A stretch of DNA of 64,000 nucleotides. Origin: Bradyrhizobium sp. LTSP849 (GTDB lineage: Bacteria > Pseudomonadota > Alphaproteobacteria > Rhizobiales > Xanthobacteraceae). The position numbers and the translations under genes were made by a program. Location of the stretch: the NCBI RefSeq assembly GCF_000938255.1, contig NZ_JYMR01000001.1, forward strand, positions 183,566 through 247,565. The letters are read 5' to 3'. A model generated the notes under the pieces. That model made no database searches and was not told the DNA's origin. It was given only the letters and a program-made list of their open reading frames with translations. Positions 9,334 through 16,696 of the stretch are shown piece after piece; the stretch's first letter is position 1, and each line of letters begins with the position of its first letter.

Positions 9334-10551
9334 ATGACAATCAATCGTCGGACGGTGCTCAGTGGCGCAGTAAGCGGTCTGGCGGCTGGGCTCGTCAAAC
9401 GAACGGCCTTCGCGGCAGGATCTTACGATCCCGGCGCCAGCGACAAGGAGATCCGCATCGGACAGTTCGGTCCCCTGAGCGGTCCCGTCTCCTCGTTCGG
9501 CGTGCTGGCCAACGCGATGGACGCTTATTTCCGCATGGTGAATGAGCAGGGCGGGATCAACGGGCGCAAGATCACTTTCATCAATTACGACGATGCCTAC
9601 AGCCCGCCGAAATCGGTAGAGGCAGCGCGGCGGCTGGTCGAGGGCGATCAGGTGCTGTTCATCGCCGGCGCGATGGGAACGCCCGGCAACATCGCCGTTC
9701 AAAAATACATGAATGCGCGCAAGGTGCCGCAACTGTTCCTGGCGGCGGCGGCGAGCAAGCTGTCCGATTCCGTCAACGCCCCGTGGACGATGCTGTGGAG
9801 CACGACCTATGAACACGAGGGCTCGGTGATCGGTCGCCACATTGCGAGCACCTGGCCTGACTCGAAGATAGCGGTGCTCTATCAGAATGACGACGCCGGC
9901 AAGCCGACCTTGACGGGCTTGAAGCATGGCCTTGCTGGCAAGACATCGCAGATCGTCTCCGAGCTGAGCTACATGATCGGCGATCCCACAATTGATTCGC
10001 AGATCGTTCAGATGAAGATATCCGGCGCCGATGTCGTCAGCCTGATCACGATCCCCAGGATGGCGAGCCAGGCGCTGCGGAAGATGGCCGCGCTCGACTG
10101 GAAGCCCAAGGTATTTCTCGGCTCGGGCAATTCGTCGACCCGCGCAACCTTGAAGCCGGCAGGATTCGAGAACGCGCAGGGCGTGCAGGCGTTGGTCACG
10201 CGTCAGGATCCGGGCAACCCCCTGTGGGCCGGGCAAAAGGATATGCAGGATTACATGGCCTTCCTCGATCGCTACGCACCGAATGCGGACCGCGCCGACG
10301 ATCTCTATGCGATCGGCTACACGATCGCGGCGACGACGTCGCATGTCATTCGCGCCTGCGGCGACAATCTGACCAGAGCGAACGTTCTTCGGCAGGCGAC
10401 CAACCTCTCAAGCTTCGCGGCTCCGCTGCTTGTTCCAGGCATTACCATGACGACGACGCCGACGGACTACGTCCCCATCAAGCAGTTTCAACTGATGCGC
10501 TTCAGGGGTGAGGCCTATGAGAAGGTGGGAGGCCTGTTGAGTGCTTTCTAG
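9334..10551 (+). CDS. ABC transporter substrate-binding protein, branched-chain amino acid / aromatic type
   Basis: A 405-aa periplasmic binding protein of the Leu/Ile/Val-BP (type I) fold. The N terminus has an exported leader with consecutive arginines (MTINRRTVLSGAVSGLAAG...AFA), compatible with Tat export. Family motifs are IRIGQFGPLSGPVSSFG, the MVNEQGGINGRKI segment, and AARRLVEGDQVLFIAGAMGTPG. Members bind amino acids, urea, amides or aromatic acids; the ligand is not evident. No permease or ATPase genes are adjacent, so it is an orphan receptor sharing a distant transporter or acting with the TetR protein upstream. Confidence 0.9.
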   Translation: MTINRRTVLSGAVSGLAAGLVKRTAFAAGSYDPGASDKEIRIGQFGPLSGPVSSFGVLANAMDAYFRMVNEQGGINGRKITFINYDDAYSPPKSVEAARRLVEGDQVLFIAGAMGTPGNIAVQKYMNARKVPQLFLAAAASKLSDSVNAPWTMLWSTTYEHEGSVIGRHIASTWPDSKIAVLYQNDDAGKPTLTGLKHGLAGKTSQIVSELSYMIGDPTIDSQIVQMKISGADVVSLITIPRMASQALRKMAALDWKPKVFLGSGNSSTRATLKPAGFENAQGVQALVTRQDPGNPLWAGQKDMQDYMAFLDRYAPNADRADDLYAIGYTIAATTSHVIRACGDNLTRANVLRQATNLSSFAAPLLVPGITMTTTPTDYVPIKQFQLMRFRGEAYEKVGGLLSAF

Positions 10552-10595
10552 TTCCAAATCGTCACGCGGGCGAATATTCGTGAGCGAGGTACGGC

Positions 10596-11297
10596 ATGCA
10601 TTCGGTCCGCGAAGCAGTTGAGTTGCAGATCCAATTGTCGAAATTCTGGCACTTCGACGGCAATCGACACGGGTTGCGGGATCGAGAATGGCTGGCGCTC
10701 CGATTTCTTGGACGGGCGAACCGGTTCTCGCGCACCCCGTCGGCACTCGCCGCCGCCATTGGCGCCACCAAGGCAGCGACATCCCCGATCGTGAAGATTC
10801 TCGTGAAGAAATCGCTGCTGGTCCGGAAGCAGTCGCTTGAGGACAAGCGCTCGGTCACGCTCGAGGTAACCCCGCTGGGTGAAAGACACCTGGCTCAACA
10901 CGACCCGATCAATCTCGCGCTGAGTGCGATGGCCGAGCTTGGCGACGAAGATCGTGTCGCGTTGCTCAATTCACTCCGAGACATCTTGAGCCGCATCGAT
11001 TCGACGCATCAGTGCTTCAATATCGGCGTTTGTCGAGATTGCATGTTTCTTGCGGAACAAGAGCCGCACGAGGGTAAGGGGCGCAAGCCCGCGAGGTTCA
11101 GGTGCAGGCTTTATCGAACCCCGATCACGTTTGACGAGACTGCGCTTCAGTGCACGAGCTTCGAGCGCACGCATGATCGCCCAAAGACGGACAAACATCT
11201 CAGTGGGCTGGTGTCGCAGGCCGGGGATGCGTCCCCCGGCCTTCTCCGGGACGACGCCGTCACATCGGCGGCGTCACGCCGTCGCGGCCGACATTAA
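10596..11297 (+). CDS. MarR-like winged-helix regulator with C-terminal cysteine cluster
   Basis: A 233-aa protein. Residues about 5-130 form a MarR-type winged helix (LRDREWLALRFLGRANRF, then SALAAAIGATKAATSPIVK as recognition region and the wing KQSLEDKRSVTLEVTPLGE). The unusual part is C-terminal: H138, C140, C146, C149, C170 and C186, spaced C-x5-C-x2-C-x20-C-x15-C, within HQCFNIGVCRDCMFL, FRCRLY and ALQCTSFE. This could bind zinc or an iron-sulfur cluster and make the repressor redox- or metal-responsive (inference). The gene is 44 nt after the substrate-binding protein and its last 38 nt overlap the convergent gene 11260-11877. The extreme C terminus is low-complexity. Confidence 0.75.
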   Translation: MHSVREAVELQIQLSKFWHFDGNRHGLRDREWLALRFLGRANRFSRTPSALAAAIGATKAATSPIVKILVKKSLLVRKQSLEDKRSVTLEVTPLGERHLAQHDPINLALSAMAELGDEDRVALLNSLRDILSRIDSTHQCFNIGVCRDCMFLAEQEPHEGKGRKPARFRCRLYRTPITFDETALQCTSFERTHDRPKTDKHLSGLVSQAGDASPGLLRDDAVTSAASRRRGRH

Positions 11298-11877
11298 CCC
11301 GGTTGGCCTCCAGCGAGCCGTCTTCCTTCTTCGCCGCACCGAAGATGATCAGCTTTGCGCCCGGCTTGATCTCGGACTTGTCGCTGGCGACGAAGGTGAC
11401 GATCGGGGTCTCCGGCGGCACCACGACTTTCTTCTCGCCGTCCTTGTACTTGACCAAAATGTTCTGGCCGTCAGTGCCCTTCACAGTCTGCGCGACGGTC
11501 GCATTCGTCATGGTCGAGTTGGCGCGCGCGTCCCAGGGACGAAAACCTTCGGCCGCGCCGCGCTGGTTCTCCGGGAAGATGTGGACCGCGATCGCCTTTT
11601 GCGTGCCGTCGGGCTCGGGCATGGCGGTGACGCCGATGTAAGAGCCTTCCTTGATTTCCGACAGTGACGTCTTGACCACGGCAAAGACGGCGACGTTGTC
11701 GGTCATGTTGACCTTCACGTCATTGCCCTCGCGGGTCTTGATGCCGAGCGTATTGCCATCGACGCTTTCGATGGTGCCGCGGATGCGGACCTGCTGCGCC
11801 GAGACGGATGAAACGAAAATGCAGGTGGCGAAGGCGGCCACGACGGCGCGTGGCAGCCAGTTATTCAGATTTGACAT
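11260..11877 (-). CDS. Exported protein of unknown function, paralog A of a tandem pair
   Basis: A 205-aa protein with signal peptide ending FVSSVSA and mature start QQVRIRGTIESVDGNTLGIK, an OB-like start also seen in DUF5666-type proteins. Internal blocks shared with the neighbour at 12007-12633 are MTNATV, ILVKYKDGEKKV, TFV...KS(E/D)(I/L)K and the C terminus VGRDG-(V/L)-TPPM. The two are clearly tandem paralogs. Such proteins are annotated variously and no activity is established; a periplasmic metal- or ligand-binding role is only a guess. Its 3' end overlaps the MarR-like gene by 38 nt on the opposite strand. Confidence 0.85.
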   Translation of the reverse strand: MSNLNNWLPRAVVAAFATCIFVSSVSAQQVRIRGTIESVDGNTLGIKTREGNDVKVNMTDNVAVFAVVKTSLSEIKEGSYIGVTAMPEPDGTQKAIAVHIFPENQRGAAEGFRPWDARANSTMTNATVAQTVKGTDGQNILVKYKDGEKKVVVPPETPIVTFVASDKSEIKPGAKLIIFGAAKKEDGSLEANRVNVGRDGVTPPM

Positions 11878-11953
11878 GGTTTTGTCCCTTCAGGGCGTTG
11901 TGACGGTCACACAGGCCAACCCCGTGCGACCACCGCTATTCCCTCAACTTTTT

Positions 11954-12002
11954 GAGCATGATCTTGTCGGAAAACCGCTGCACACTTTTCCGGATCATGC
12001 TC
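11954..12002. repeat. Intergenic palindrome, 'GAGCATGATC...CGGAAAA' family
   Basis: A 49-bp inverted repeat: GAGCATGATC + CGGAAAA on the left, TTTTCCG + GATCATGCTC on the right. This element is widespread between genes in Bradyrhizobium and relatives (recall). Here it separates the two tandem periplasmic paralogs and follows the stop of the upstream one (12007). A half-copy (GAGCATGATC) is visible near 16118. Confidence 0.8.
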
Positions 12003-12006
12003 CCGA

Positions 12007-12633
12007 TCACATCGGCGGTGTCAGGCCATCACGACCGACGCTGACACGGTTGGTCTCGAACGAGCCGTCCGGCAGCTGCTTCATGAAGGCCACGATCTTG
12101 GCTCCGGCCTTCAGGTCGGATTTTTCGCCCGGCACGAAGGTCACCACCGGTGTCATGTCGGAGACGAACACCTTCTTCTCGCCGTCCTTGTATTTGACGA
12201 GCAGCGTATGGCCGTCATTGCCGACCACGCTCTCCGACACAGTCGCATTGGTCATGCTGGAGTTGGGTTTCAGGTCGTAGGGCCGGGATCCCTCTCCGGT
12301 GCCGCGCATGCTCTCGGGAAACACATGCACCTCGACGGCGTTCTCGCCGCCATCCGGTCCCGGCACGGTGGTGGCGCCGACAAAGGAGCCGACCTTGATG
12401 TCGGCAAGCGAAATCTTGGTGATGCCGGCCACGCGCACATCCGAGGCAATATGGAGCTTGACCTCCTCACCGCTGCGCGACTTGACCGCCATCGTGTCAC
12501 CCTGCACGTTTTCGATCGTGCCGCGCACGCGCGTTGGCACCGGCGCCTTCTGCGCGAAGGCATGGAGAGTTGAGGCGGCCACCATCGCGACGGCGATGAG
12601 CGGACGTGTGAAAGTTGCACGTTGAACAGACAT
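12007..12633 (-). CDS. Exported protein of unknown function, paralog B of a tandem pair
   Basis: A 208-aa protein with signal peptide MSVQRATFTRPLIAVAMVAA...HAFA and mature part RVRGTIENVQGDTMAVKSRS. It parallels its neighbour over the full length (VHVFPE, SMTNATV, LLVKYKDGEKKV, TFVPGEKSDLKAGAK, VGRDGLTPPM). It is transcribed in the same direction ahead of paralog A, with a palindrome in the 129-nt gap, so the pair may be separately terminated. The conserved TPPM end and the KYKDGEKKV core are the likely functional parts. No catalytic motif is seen. Confidence 0.85.
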   Translation of the reverse strand: MSVQRATFTRPLIAVAMVAASTLHAFAQKAPVPTRVRGTIENVQGDTMAVKSRSGEEVKLHIASDVRVAGITKISLADIKVGSFVGATTVPGPDGGENAVEVHVFPESMRGTGEGSRPYDLKPNSSMTNATVSESVVGNDGHTLLVKYKDGEKKVFVSDMTPVVTFVPGEKSDLKAGAKIVAFMKQLPDGSFETNRVSVGRDGLTPPM

Positions 12634-12689
12634 GAAGATCTCCGGATTGTCCCACGGACATAGAACTCCGGAAACCGCACACTATTCGC

Positions 12690-13529
12690 TCAAGTCTTTG
12701 TGAGATCGGCCTCGACCAGCGCGCGGAGCTCTGCGGTAACTTCAGGCCTCTGGCCGAACCACAACTCGAAGCCGCGCACCGCCTGGTGCAAGAGCATGCC
12801 GAGCCCGTCGGCGGTCTTCAGGCCACGGGCCTTGGCGGCTGCAAGCAGCGGCGTCACCAGGGGAACATAGACGAGGTCGGCGACGACGGCCGCTTCCGGC
12901 AGGCGCGCCACATCAACATCGAGTGAAGGCTGGCCGTGCATCCCGAGCGAGGTCGTGTTCACCAGCAATTTTGCCCGCGGCAGCACGTCGTTGATGCCGT
13001 CCCAGGCCAACGGATGCACATTCGACCCGAACTGCTTTGCCAGCGCCTCGGCCCGCGCGACGGTGCGGTTGGCGAGATGGACGCGGCCAAAGCCGCGTTC
13101 GAGCAGGCCGAATACGACCGCGCGCGAGGAGCCGCCGGCGCCCAGCACCAGTGCCTCATCGGCCCCATCCCAACCGGGCGCGCTGGCATCGAGATTGTTG
13201 ATGAAGCCCTCGACGTCGGTGTTGGTCGAGCGGAGTTCACCATCGGCGAACCACAGCGTGTTGGCGGCGCCGACCGCCTTTGCGCGCGCATCGGGCGCGG
13301 ATAGCGCCAGCACGCCCTCCTTGTGCGGGATGGTGACGTTGGCGCCGACAAAACCGCGCAGCGACAGCCGCAGCACGAAGTCGCGGAGATCGTCGGGCGG
13401 GACGGCCTCGATGACATAGCCGCCGGCGATCCCGAGCGTGCGCAGCCAATAATGATGGATCAGCGGCGAGCGCGAATGCGCTGCCGGCCATCCGATCAAG
13501 CAGGCTGCGGGAGCCTTGGTCACGGTCAT
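12690..13529 (-). CDS. aroE: Shikimate dehydrogenase
   Basis: A 279-aa NADP-dependent enzyme reducing 3-dehydroshikimate to shikimate in aromatic amino acid synthesis. The N-terminal substrate domain shows LIGWPAAHSRSPLIHHYWL (shikimate-binding Ser residues) and GANVTIPHKEGVL with the catalytic Lys. The Rossmann domain has VLGAGGSSRAVVFGL and the NADP-specific segment LANRTVARAEALA. The C-terminal part holds DLVYVPLVTPLLAAAKARG and DGLGMLLHQAVRGFELWFG. Length is typical. It often precedes coaE and dnaQ in alphaproteobacteria, but here it stands between a periplasmic protein and a DUF1275 gene. Confidence 0.96.
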   Translation of the reverse strand: MTVTKAPAACLIGWPAAHSRSPLIHHYWLRTLGIAGGYVIEAVPPDDLRDFVLRLSLRGFVGANVTIPHKEGVLALSAPDARAKAVGAANTLWFADGELRSTNTDVEGFINNLDASAPGWDGADEALVLGAGGSSRAVVFGLLERGFGRVHLANRTVARAEALAKQFGSNVHPLAWDGINDVLPRAKLLVNTTSLGMHGQPSLDVDVARLPEAAVVADLVYVPLVTPLLAAAKARGLKTADGLGMLLHQAVRGFELWFGQRPEVTAELRALVEADLTKT

Positions 13530-13580
13530 CCTGTCCTCGGGTCGCTTTGGGGCGATCCATTTCGTGTCCGAACGGCTCTG

Positions 13581-14225
13581 TCAAGCGCGCGGGCGCCGCA
13601 TCGCGACGGCCACGACCGCGCTCAAGGCGAGCGCCGCGCCGGCGGCAAACCAGATCGCGGCAAGGTTGATCCACGCATAGCCGAGCGCGCCGGCCGCCGA
13701 GCCCGCAACCAGCGCCGCCCACAACAGCAGGTTCGGCGCCCAGCCCCAGCGCGGACCGCCGGTCAGGCTAACGGCGAGGAGCTGGCCGACCTTGACCAGC
13801 GCGCCGGTGACATAGGTAAGGCCGAGGCCCGCGCCGCCGTCGATCTGGAACACGGCGTTCTCCAGGCCCATCGCGAGCACGATTCCCGCGATCGCGAGGT
13901 TCGGCACCCCGTACTCATGGCACAGCGCGGCCCCCGCGAGCAGCACGGCCTCGGTGAGGAGCAGCCATGGTTGCCGCTCGGTGCCGCCGCCGAGCACCAT
14001 CAGGCTGCCGGCCGCCGCACCGCCCACGAACAGTGCGATCAGGCCCAGGGCGCTGGCGGCCTGCTGCCAATGGGCCTCCGCAAGACTCACGCCGAGGCGC
14101 GTGGAGTTGCCGCTCATGAACGAGACGAACAGGCCGCCGAGATGCAGAAAGCCGATGCCATCGACATAGCCTGCAAGCATGCTGAGCGCGCAGGCCAGCG
14201 CAATATTGCGACGCGAATCCAGCAT
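13581..14225 (-). CDS. DUF1275 (YoaK-type) membrane protein
   Basis: A 214-aa inner-membrane protein with six predicted hydrophobic segments. The DUF1275 signature is present: MLAGYVDGIGFLHLGGLFVS followed by FMSGNSTRLG, and later GLENAVFQ. The molecular role of this family is not settled. The frame can also open with GTG codons at 14237 and 14234; the ATG at 14225 is used because it directly precedes the conserved region, although AGGGA lies too close to it to be an ideal ribosome site. It is not obviously cotranscribed with SulP, 68 nt upstream on the same strand, but could be. Confidence 0.88.
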   Translation of the reverse strand: MLDSRRNIALACALSMLAGYVDGIGFLHLGGLFVSFMSGNSTRLGVSLAEAHWQQAASALGLIALFVGGAAAGSLMVLGGGTERQPWLLLTEAVLLAGAALCHEYGVPNLAIAGIVLAMGLENAVFQIDGGAGLGLTYVTGALVKVGQLLAVSLTGGPRWGWAPNLLLWAALVAGSAAGALGYAWINLAAIWFAAGAALALSAVVAVAMRRPRA

Positions 14226-14293
14226 TCCCTGCACCACCGCCGTGACGTCGCGGCAGTGTCGATCAAATCGGCCGGCTTGAGAAGTATGCGACG

Positions 14294-16048
14294 TCAGTTT
14301 GCTGCGACGTCATCGGCCGCGGGCTGAGCCGCGCCGCCCTTGATGTCGGCGACCGCGCGCTCGATCGTCGCGCGATAGCGTGCACGCGGCGGTGTCACGC
14401 CATGGGTCAAGAGCGCGCGGCGGACCGCGGGCGAGGCGCCGGTGATGAACAGCCTGATGCCCTGGCGGTGAGCCTTGGCGGCAACGCGGCCGAGCACGTT
14501 CGCCGCCGTCGAATCCAGGAATGGCACCGCGGCAAAATCAACGACGAAACCCTTGCGGTTGTCGGCGATGCCGTCGAGCACGCCTCCGATCGCGGACGCG
14601 GCACCGAAGAAGAACGCGCCGGTGATGCGATAGACCAGCACGTCGCGATCCACCGCGAGCCCGGAATCGTAACGCACGCGCTCGCCATTGCCGTCGTCGG
14701 GGCGATCACCGGCGACCAGCGGGGAGCGCTCCTCGATGCCGGTCATCTCCGCCATGCGGTGGATGAACAGCACCGCGCCGAGCGCGAAGCCGACCAGAAT
14801 GCCTTCGGTCAGGTCGCGGAAGATCGTGAGCAGGAAGGTTGCGAGCAGCACGATGGCATCGCCCCATGAGGAGCGCAGCAGCGTGGCAAATTCGTGCTTC
14901 TCCGCCATGGTCCAGGCCACCACCACGAGCACGGCGGCGAGTGCGGCGAGCGGGATGTAGCTCGCGAGCGGTGCTGCGATCAGCATGAACAGCAGCAGGA
15001 ACACCGAATGCAGCATGCCCGCCAGCGGCCCGCGCGCGCCGGCGCGGATATTGGTGGCGGTGCGCGCGATCAGGCCGGTGACGCAGATGCCGCCGAACAG
15101 TGCCGAGCCGATATTGGCAACGCCTTGCGCGACCAGCTCGCAATTGGAGCGGTGACGGCGTCCGGTCATGCCGTCGGCCACCACGGCCGACAGCAGCGAT
15201 TCGATTGCGGCGAGCAGCGCGAACGCGATCGCATCCGGCAGCACTGCGCTCACCTTCTCCAGCGAAAACACAGGCAAGGCCGGCGACGGCAATTCGCGCG
15301 GAATGCCGCCGAAGCGGCTGCCGATGGTCTCGACCGGTAGCGACAGCGCAGCGCTCGCGACCGCCGCGAACACGACTGCGATCAGGATGCCAGGCCAGGA
15401 CGGCCGCCAGCGCCGCAAGCCGGCAATGATGGCGATGCTGACGATTGCGACCGCAACTGCGGATGGATTGACGGTGTGCAGGCCTCCGGCCAATGCGATG
15501 AGTTTTGCGACGAATTCGCTCGGCTCCTTCGCGACAAGCGTGATTCCGCCGAGATCGCGCAGCTGGCTTGCGAAGATGATCACGGCGATGCCGGCGGTGA
15601 AGCCGACCGTCACCGGATAGGGAATGAACTTGATGTAGGTGCCGATCCGCAGCAATCCCGCGGCGATCAGCAACAGGCCCGCCATCAGGGTGGCAAGAAT
15701 CACGCCATCGACGCCGTGACGGTTGGCGGTCGCCGCAACCAGCACAATGAAGGCGCCGGCCGGTCCACCGACCTGAAATCGGCTGCCGCCGAGCAGCGAC
15801 GCGATGAAGCCGCCGACGACGGCGGTGTAGAGGCCGCGGTCGGGCGTCACGCCCGAGGCGATCGCGATCGCCATCGACAGCGGCAGCGCGACGATCGCGA
15901 CCGTGAGGCCGGCGAACACGTCAGCGCGGAAATCCGACAAGCCATAGCCCTCGCGCCACACAGTCACGAGCTTTGGCAGATAGAGTTCGGTAAAGGTCGG
16001 CTGACGATGCTGGTACAGCTTGCCTGCGTGTTCGCCCGTGATGCTCAT
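14294..16048 (-). CDS. SulP-family inorganic anion transporter with STAS domain
   Basis: A 584-aa transporter for sulfate, bicarbonate or another anion. The N-terminal membrane domain opens with the SulP signature region (LSDFRADVFAGLTVAIVALP, then LSMAIAIASGVTPDRGLYT), and has about 12 further helices. The C-terminal STAS domain, about residues 450-565, reads VLVYRITGAFFFGAASAI then GFVVDFAAVPFLDSTAANVL. GGAG lies 10 nt before the ATG at 16048; the alternative ATG at 16069 has no ribosome site. An XRE regulator gene on the same strand precedes it by 90 nt and likely controls it. The substrate cannot be told from sequence alone. Confidence 0.94.
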   Translation of the reverse strand: MSITGEHAGKLYQHRQPTFTELYLPKLVTVWREGYGLSDFRADVFAGLTVAIVALPLSMAIAIASGVTPDRGLYTAVVGGFIASLLGGSRFQVGGPAGAFIVLVAATANRHGVDGVILATLMAGLLLIAAGLLRIGTYIKFIPYPVTVGFTAGIAVIIFASQLRDLGGITLVAKEPSEFVAKLIALAGGLHTVNPSAVAVAIVSIAIIAGLRRWRPSWPGILIAVVFAAVASAALSLPVETIGSRFGGIPRELPSPALPVFSLEKVSAVLPDAIAFALLAAIESLLSAVVADGMTGRRHRSNCELVAQGVANIGSALFGGICVTGLIARTATNIRAGARGPLAGMLHSVFLLLFMLIAAPLASYIPLAALAAVLVVVAWTMAEKHEFATLLRSSWGDAIVLLATFLLTIFRDLTEGILVGFALGAVLFIHRMAEMTGIEERSPLVAGDRPDDGNGERVRYDSGLAVDRDVLVYRITGAFFFGAASAIGGVLDGIADNRKGFVVDFAAVPFLDSTAANVLGRVAAKAHRQGIRLFITGASPAVRRALLTHGVTPPRARYRATIERAVADIKGGAAQPAADDVAAN

Positions 16049-16138
16049 GCCCACAATGCTCCGATGCATCGTGCGGCCGCGTACTGGGGCGCGACGGTGC
16101 GTTAGTTCAGCCCGCTTGCGAGCATGATCATTGCGCGA

Positions 16139-16411
16139 TCACGCTCCGATCCGACGCGGCGGCCCGGGCTCCCTCAGGCGAACGCCACGTCCTCCGCTTT
16201 CGCTGCGTGCATGTTCGCCGATCAGCTCCACGCCGGCCCGGTCAAACGCGTCGACCACCTTCATCAAGGTCTCGACAACGCCGCGAACATTGCCGGTGCT
16301 GGCCTCCATCCGCTGGATGGTCGGCAGCGAAACGCCGGCGAGCTCGGCCAGGGTTCTCTGGTCAATGCCAAGCAGCGCGCGGGCTGCCCGCATTTGGAAC
16401 GACGTGATCAC
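16139..16411 (-). CDS. XRE-type helix-turn-helix regulator, probably of SulP
   Basis: A 90-aa protein nearly all made of a lambda-repressor-like domain: QMRAARALLGIDQRTLAELA, GVSLPTIQRMEASTGNVRG, then a helix VVETLMKVVDAFDRAGVELI. The start is GTG at 16411. The gene is upstream of SulP on the same strand, a combination I recall in other Hyphomicrobiales. A perfect palindrome (16460-16478) lies 49 nt upstream and is the natural operator candidate. No toxin partner is seen, so it is unlikely to be half of a toxin-antitoxin pair. Confidence 0.82.
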   Translation of the reverse strand: MITSFQMRAARALLGIDQRTLAELAGVSLPTIQRMEASTGNVRGVVETLMKVVDAFDRAGVELIGEHARSESGGRGVRLREPGPPRRIGA

Positions 16412-16459
16412 CTTGGCCTCACGTGTCAGAGCTTATAAGTGATATCTGAAGCATGTACA

Positions 16460-16478
16460 ATGATGTAAAATACATCAT
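16460..16478. promoter_or_regulatory. 19-bp palindrome upstream of the XRE gene, candidate operator
   Basis: Perfect 8-bp arms ATGATGTA and TACATCAT flank a 3-nt AAA centre. The AT-rich setting (16431-16480) in otherwise GC-rich DNA fits a promoter for the leftward XRE-SulP operon. A TGTACA palindrome overlaps its left side. Confidence 0.55.
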
Positions 16479-16518
16479 CTTGGGGCGAACGCAAGTGGCG
16501 CCCGTCTGTCTCCTCCGT

Positions 16519-16600
16519 CATTGCGAGGAGCTCTTGCGACGAAGCAATCCAGGCCGCCTCCGCAGAGACAGTCTGGATTGCTTCGCTACGCTCGCAACGA
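16519..16600. repeat. Intergenic palindrome, 'CATTGCGAGGAGC...GAAGCAATCCAG' family
   Basis: An inverted repeat whose arms read CATTGCGAGGAGCTCTTGCG + ACGAAGCAATCCAG and the complement CTGGATTGCTTCGC + TACGCTCGCAACGA. It is a common intergenic element of Bradyrhizobium genomes (recall). It lies between the XRE promoter and the end of the EF-G-like gene. Confidence 0.8.
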
Positions 16601-16629
16601 CGAGTGGAGAGGGCGCAGGCCTTCCTGCT

Positions 16630-16655
16630 CCTCTCCCCGCGAGAACGGGGAGAGG
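16630..16655. repeat. Single REP-type hairpin (CCTCTCCCCG)
   Basis: A perfect 10-bp stem CCTCTCCCCG/CGGGGAGAGG with a 6-nt loop, the same core as the repeats around the DUF559 gene and upstream of the LysR gene. It lies 40 nt downstream of the EF-G-like stop codon and could serve as its transcript end. Confidence 0.75.
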
Positions 16656-16696
16656 AAGAGAGAGTATGGGATGTGCTCCCTACTGCGCGAGGCCGA

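Noticed and set aside
16139..16411. XRE gene as antitoxin of a toxin-antitoxin pair
   Set aside because: No small toxin gene (HigB/RelE type) adjoins it; the downstream gene is a 584-aa transporter.
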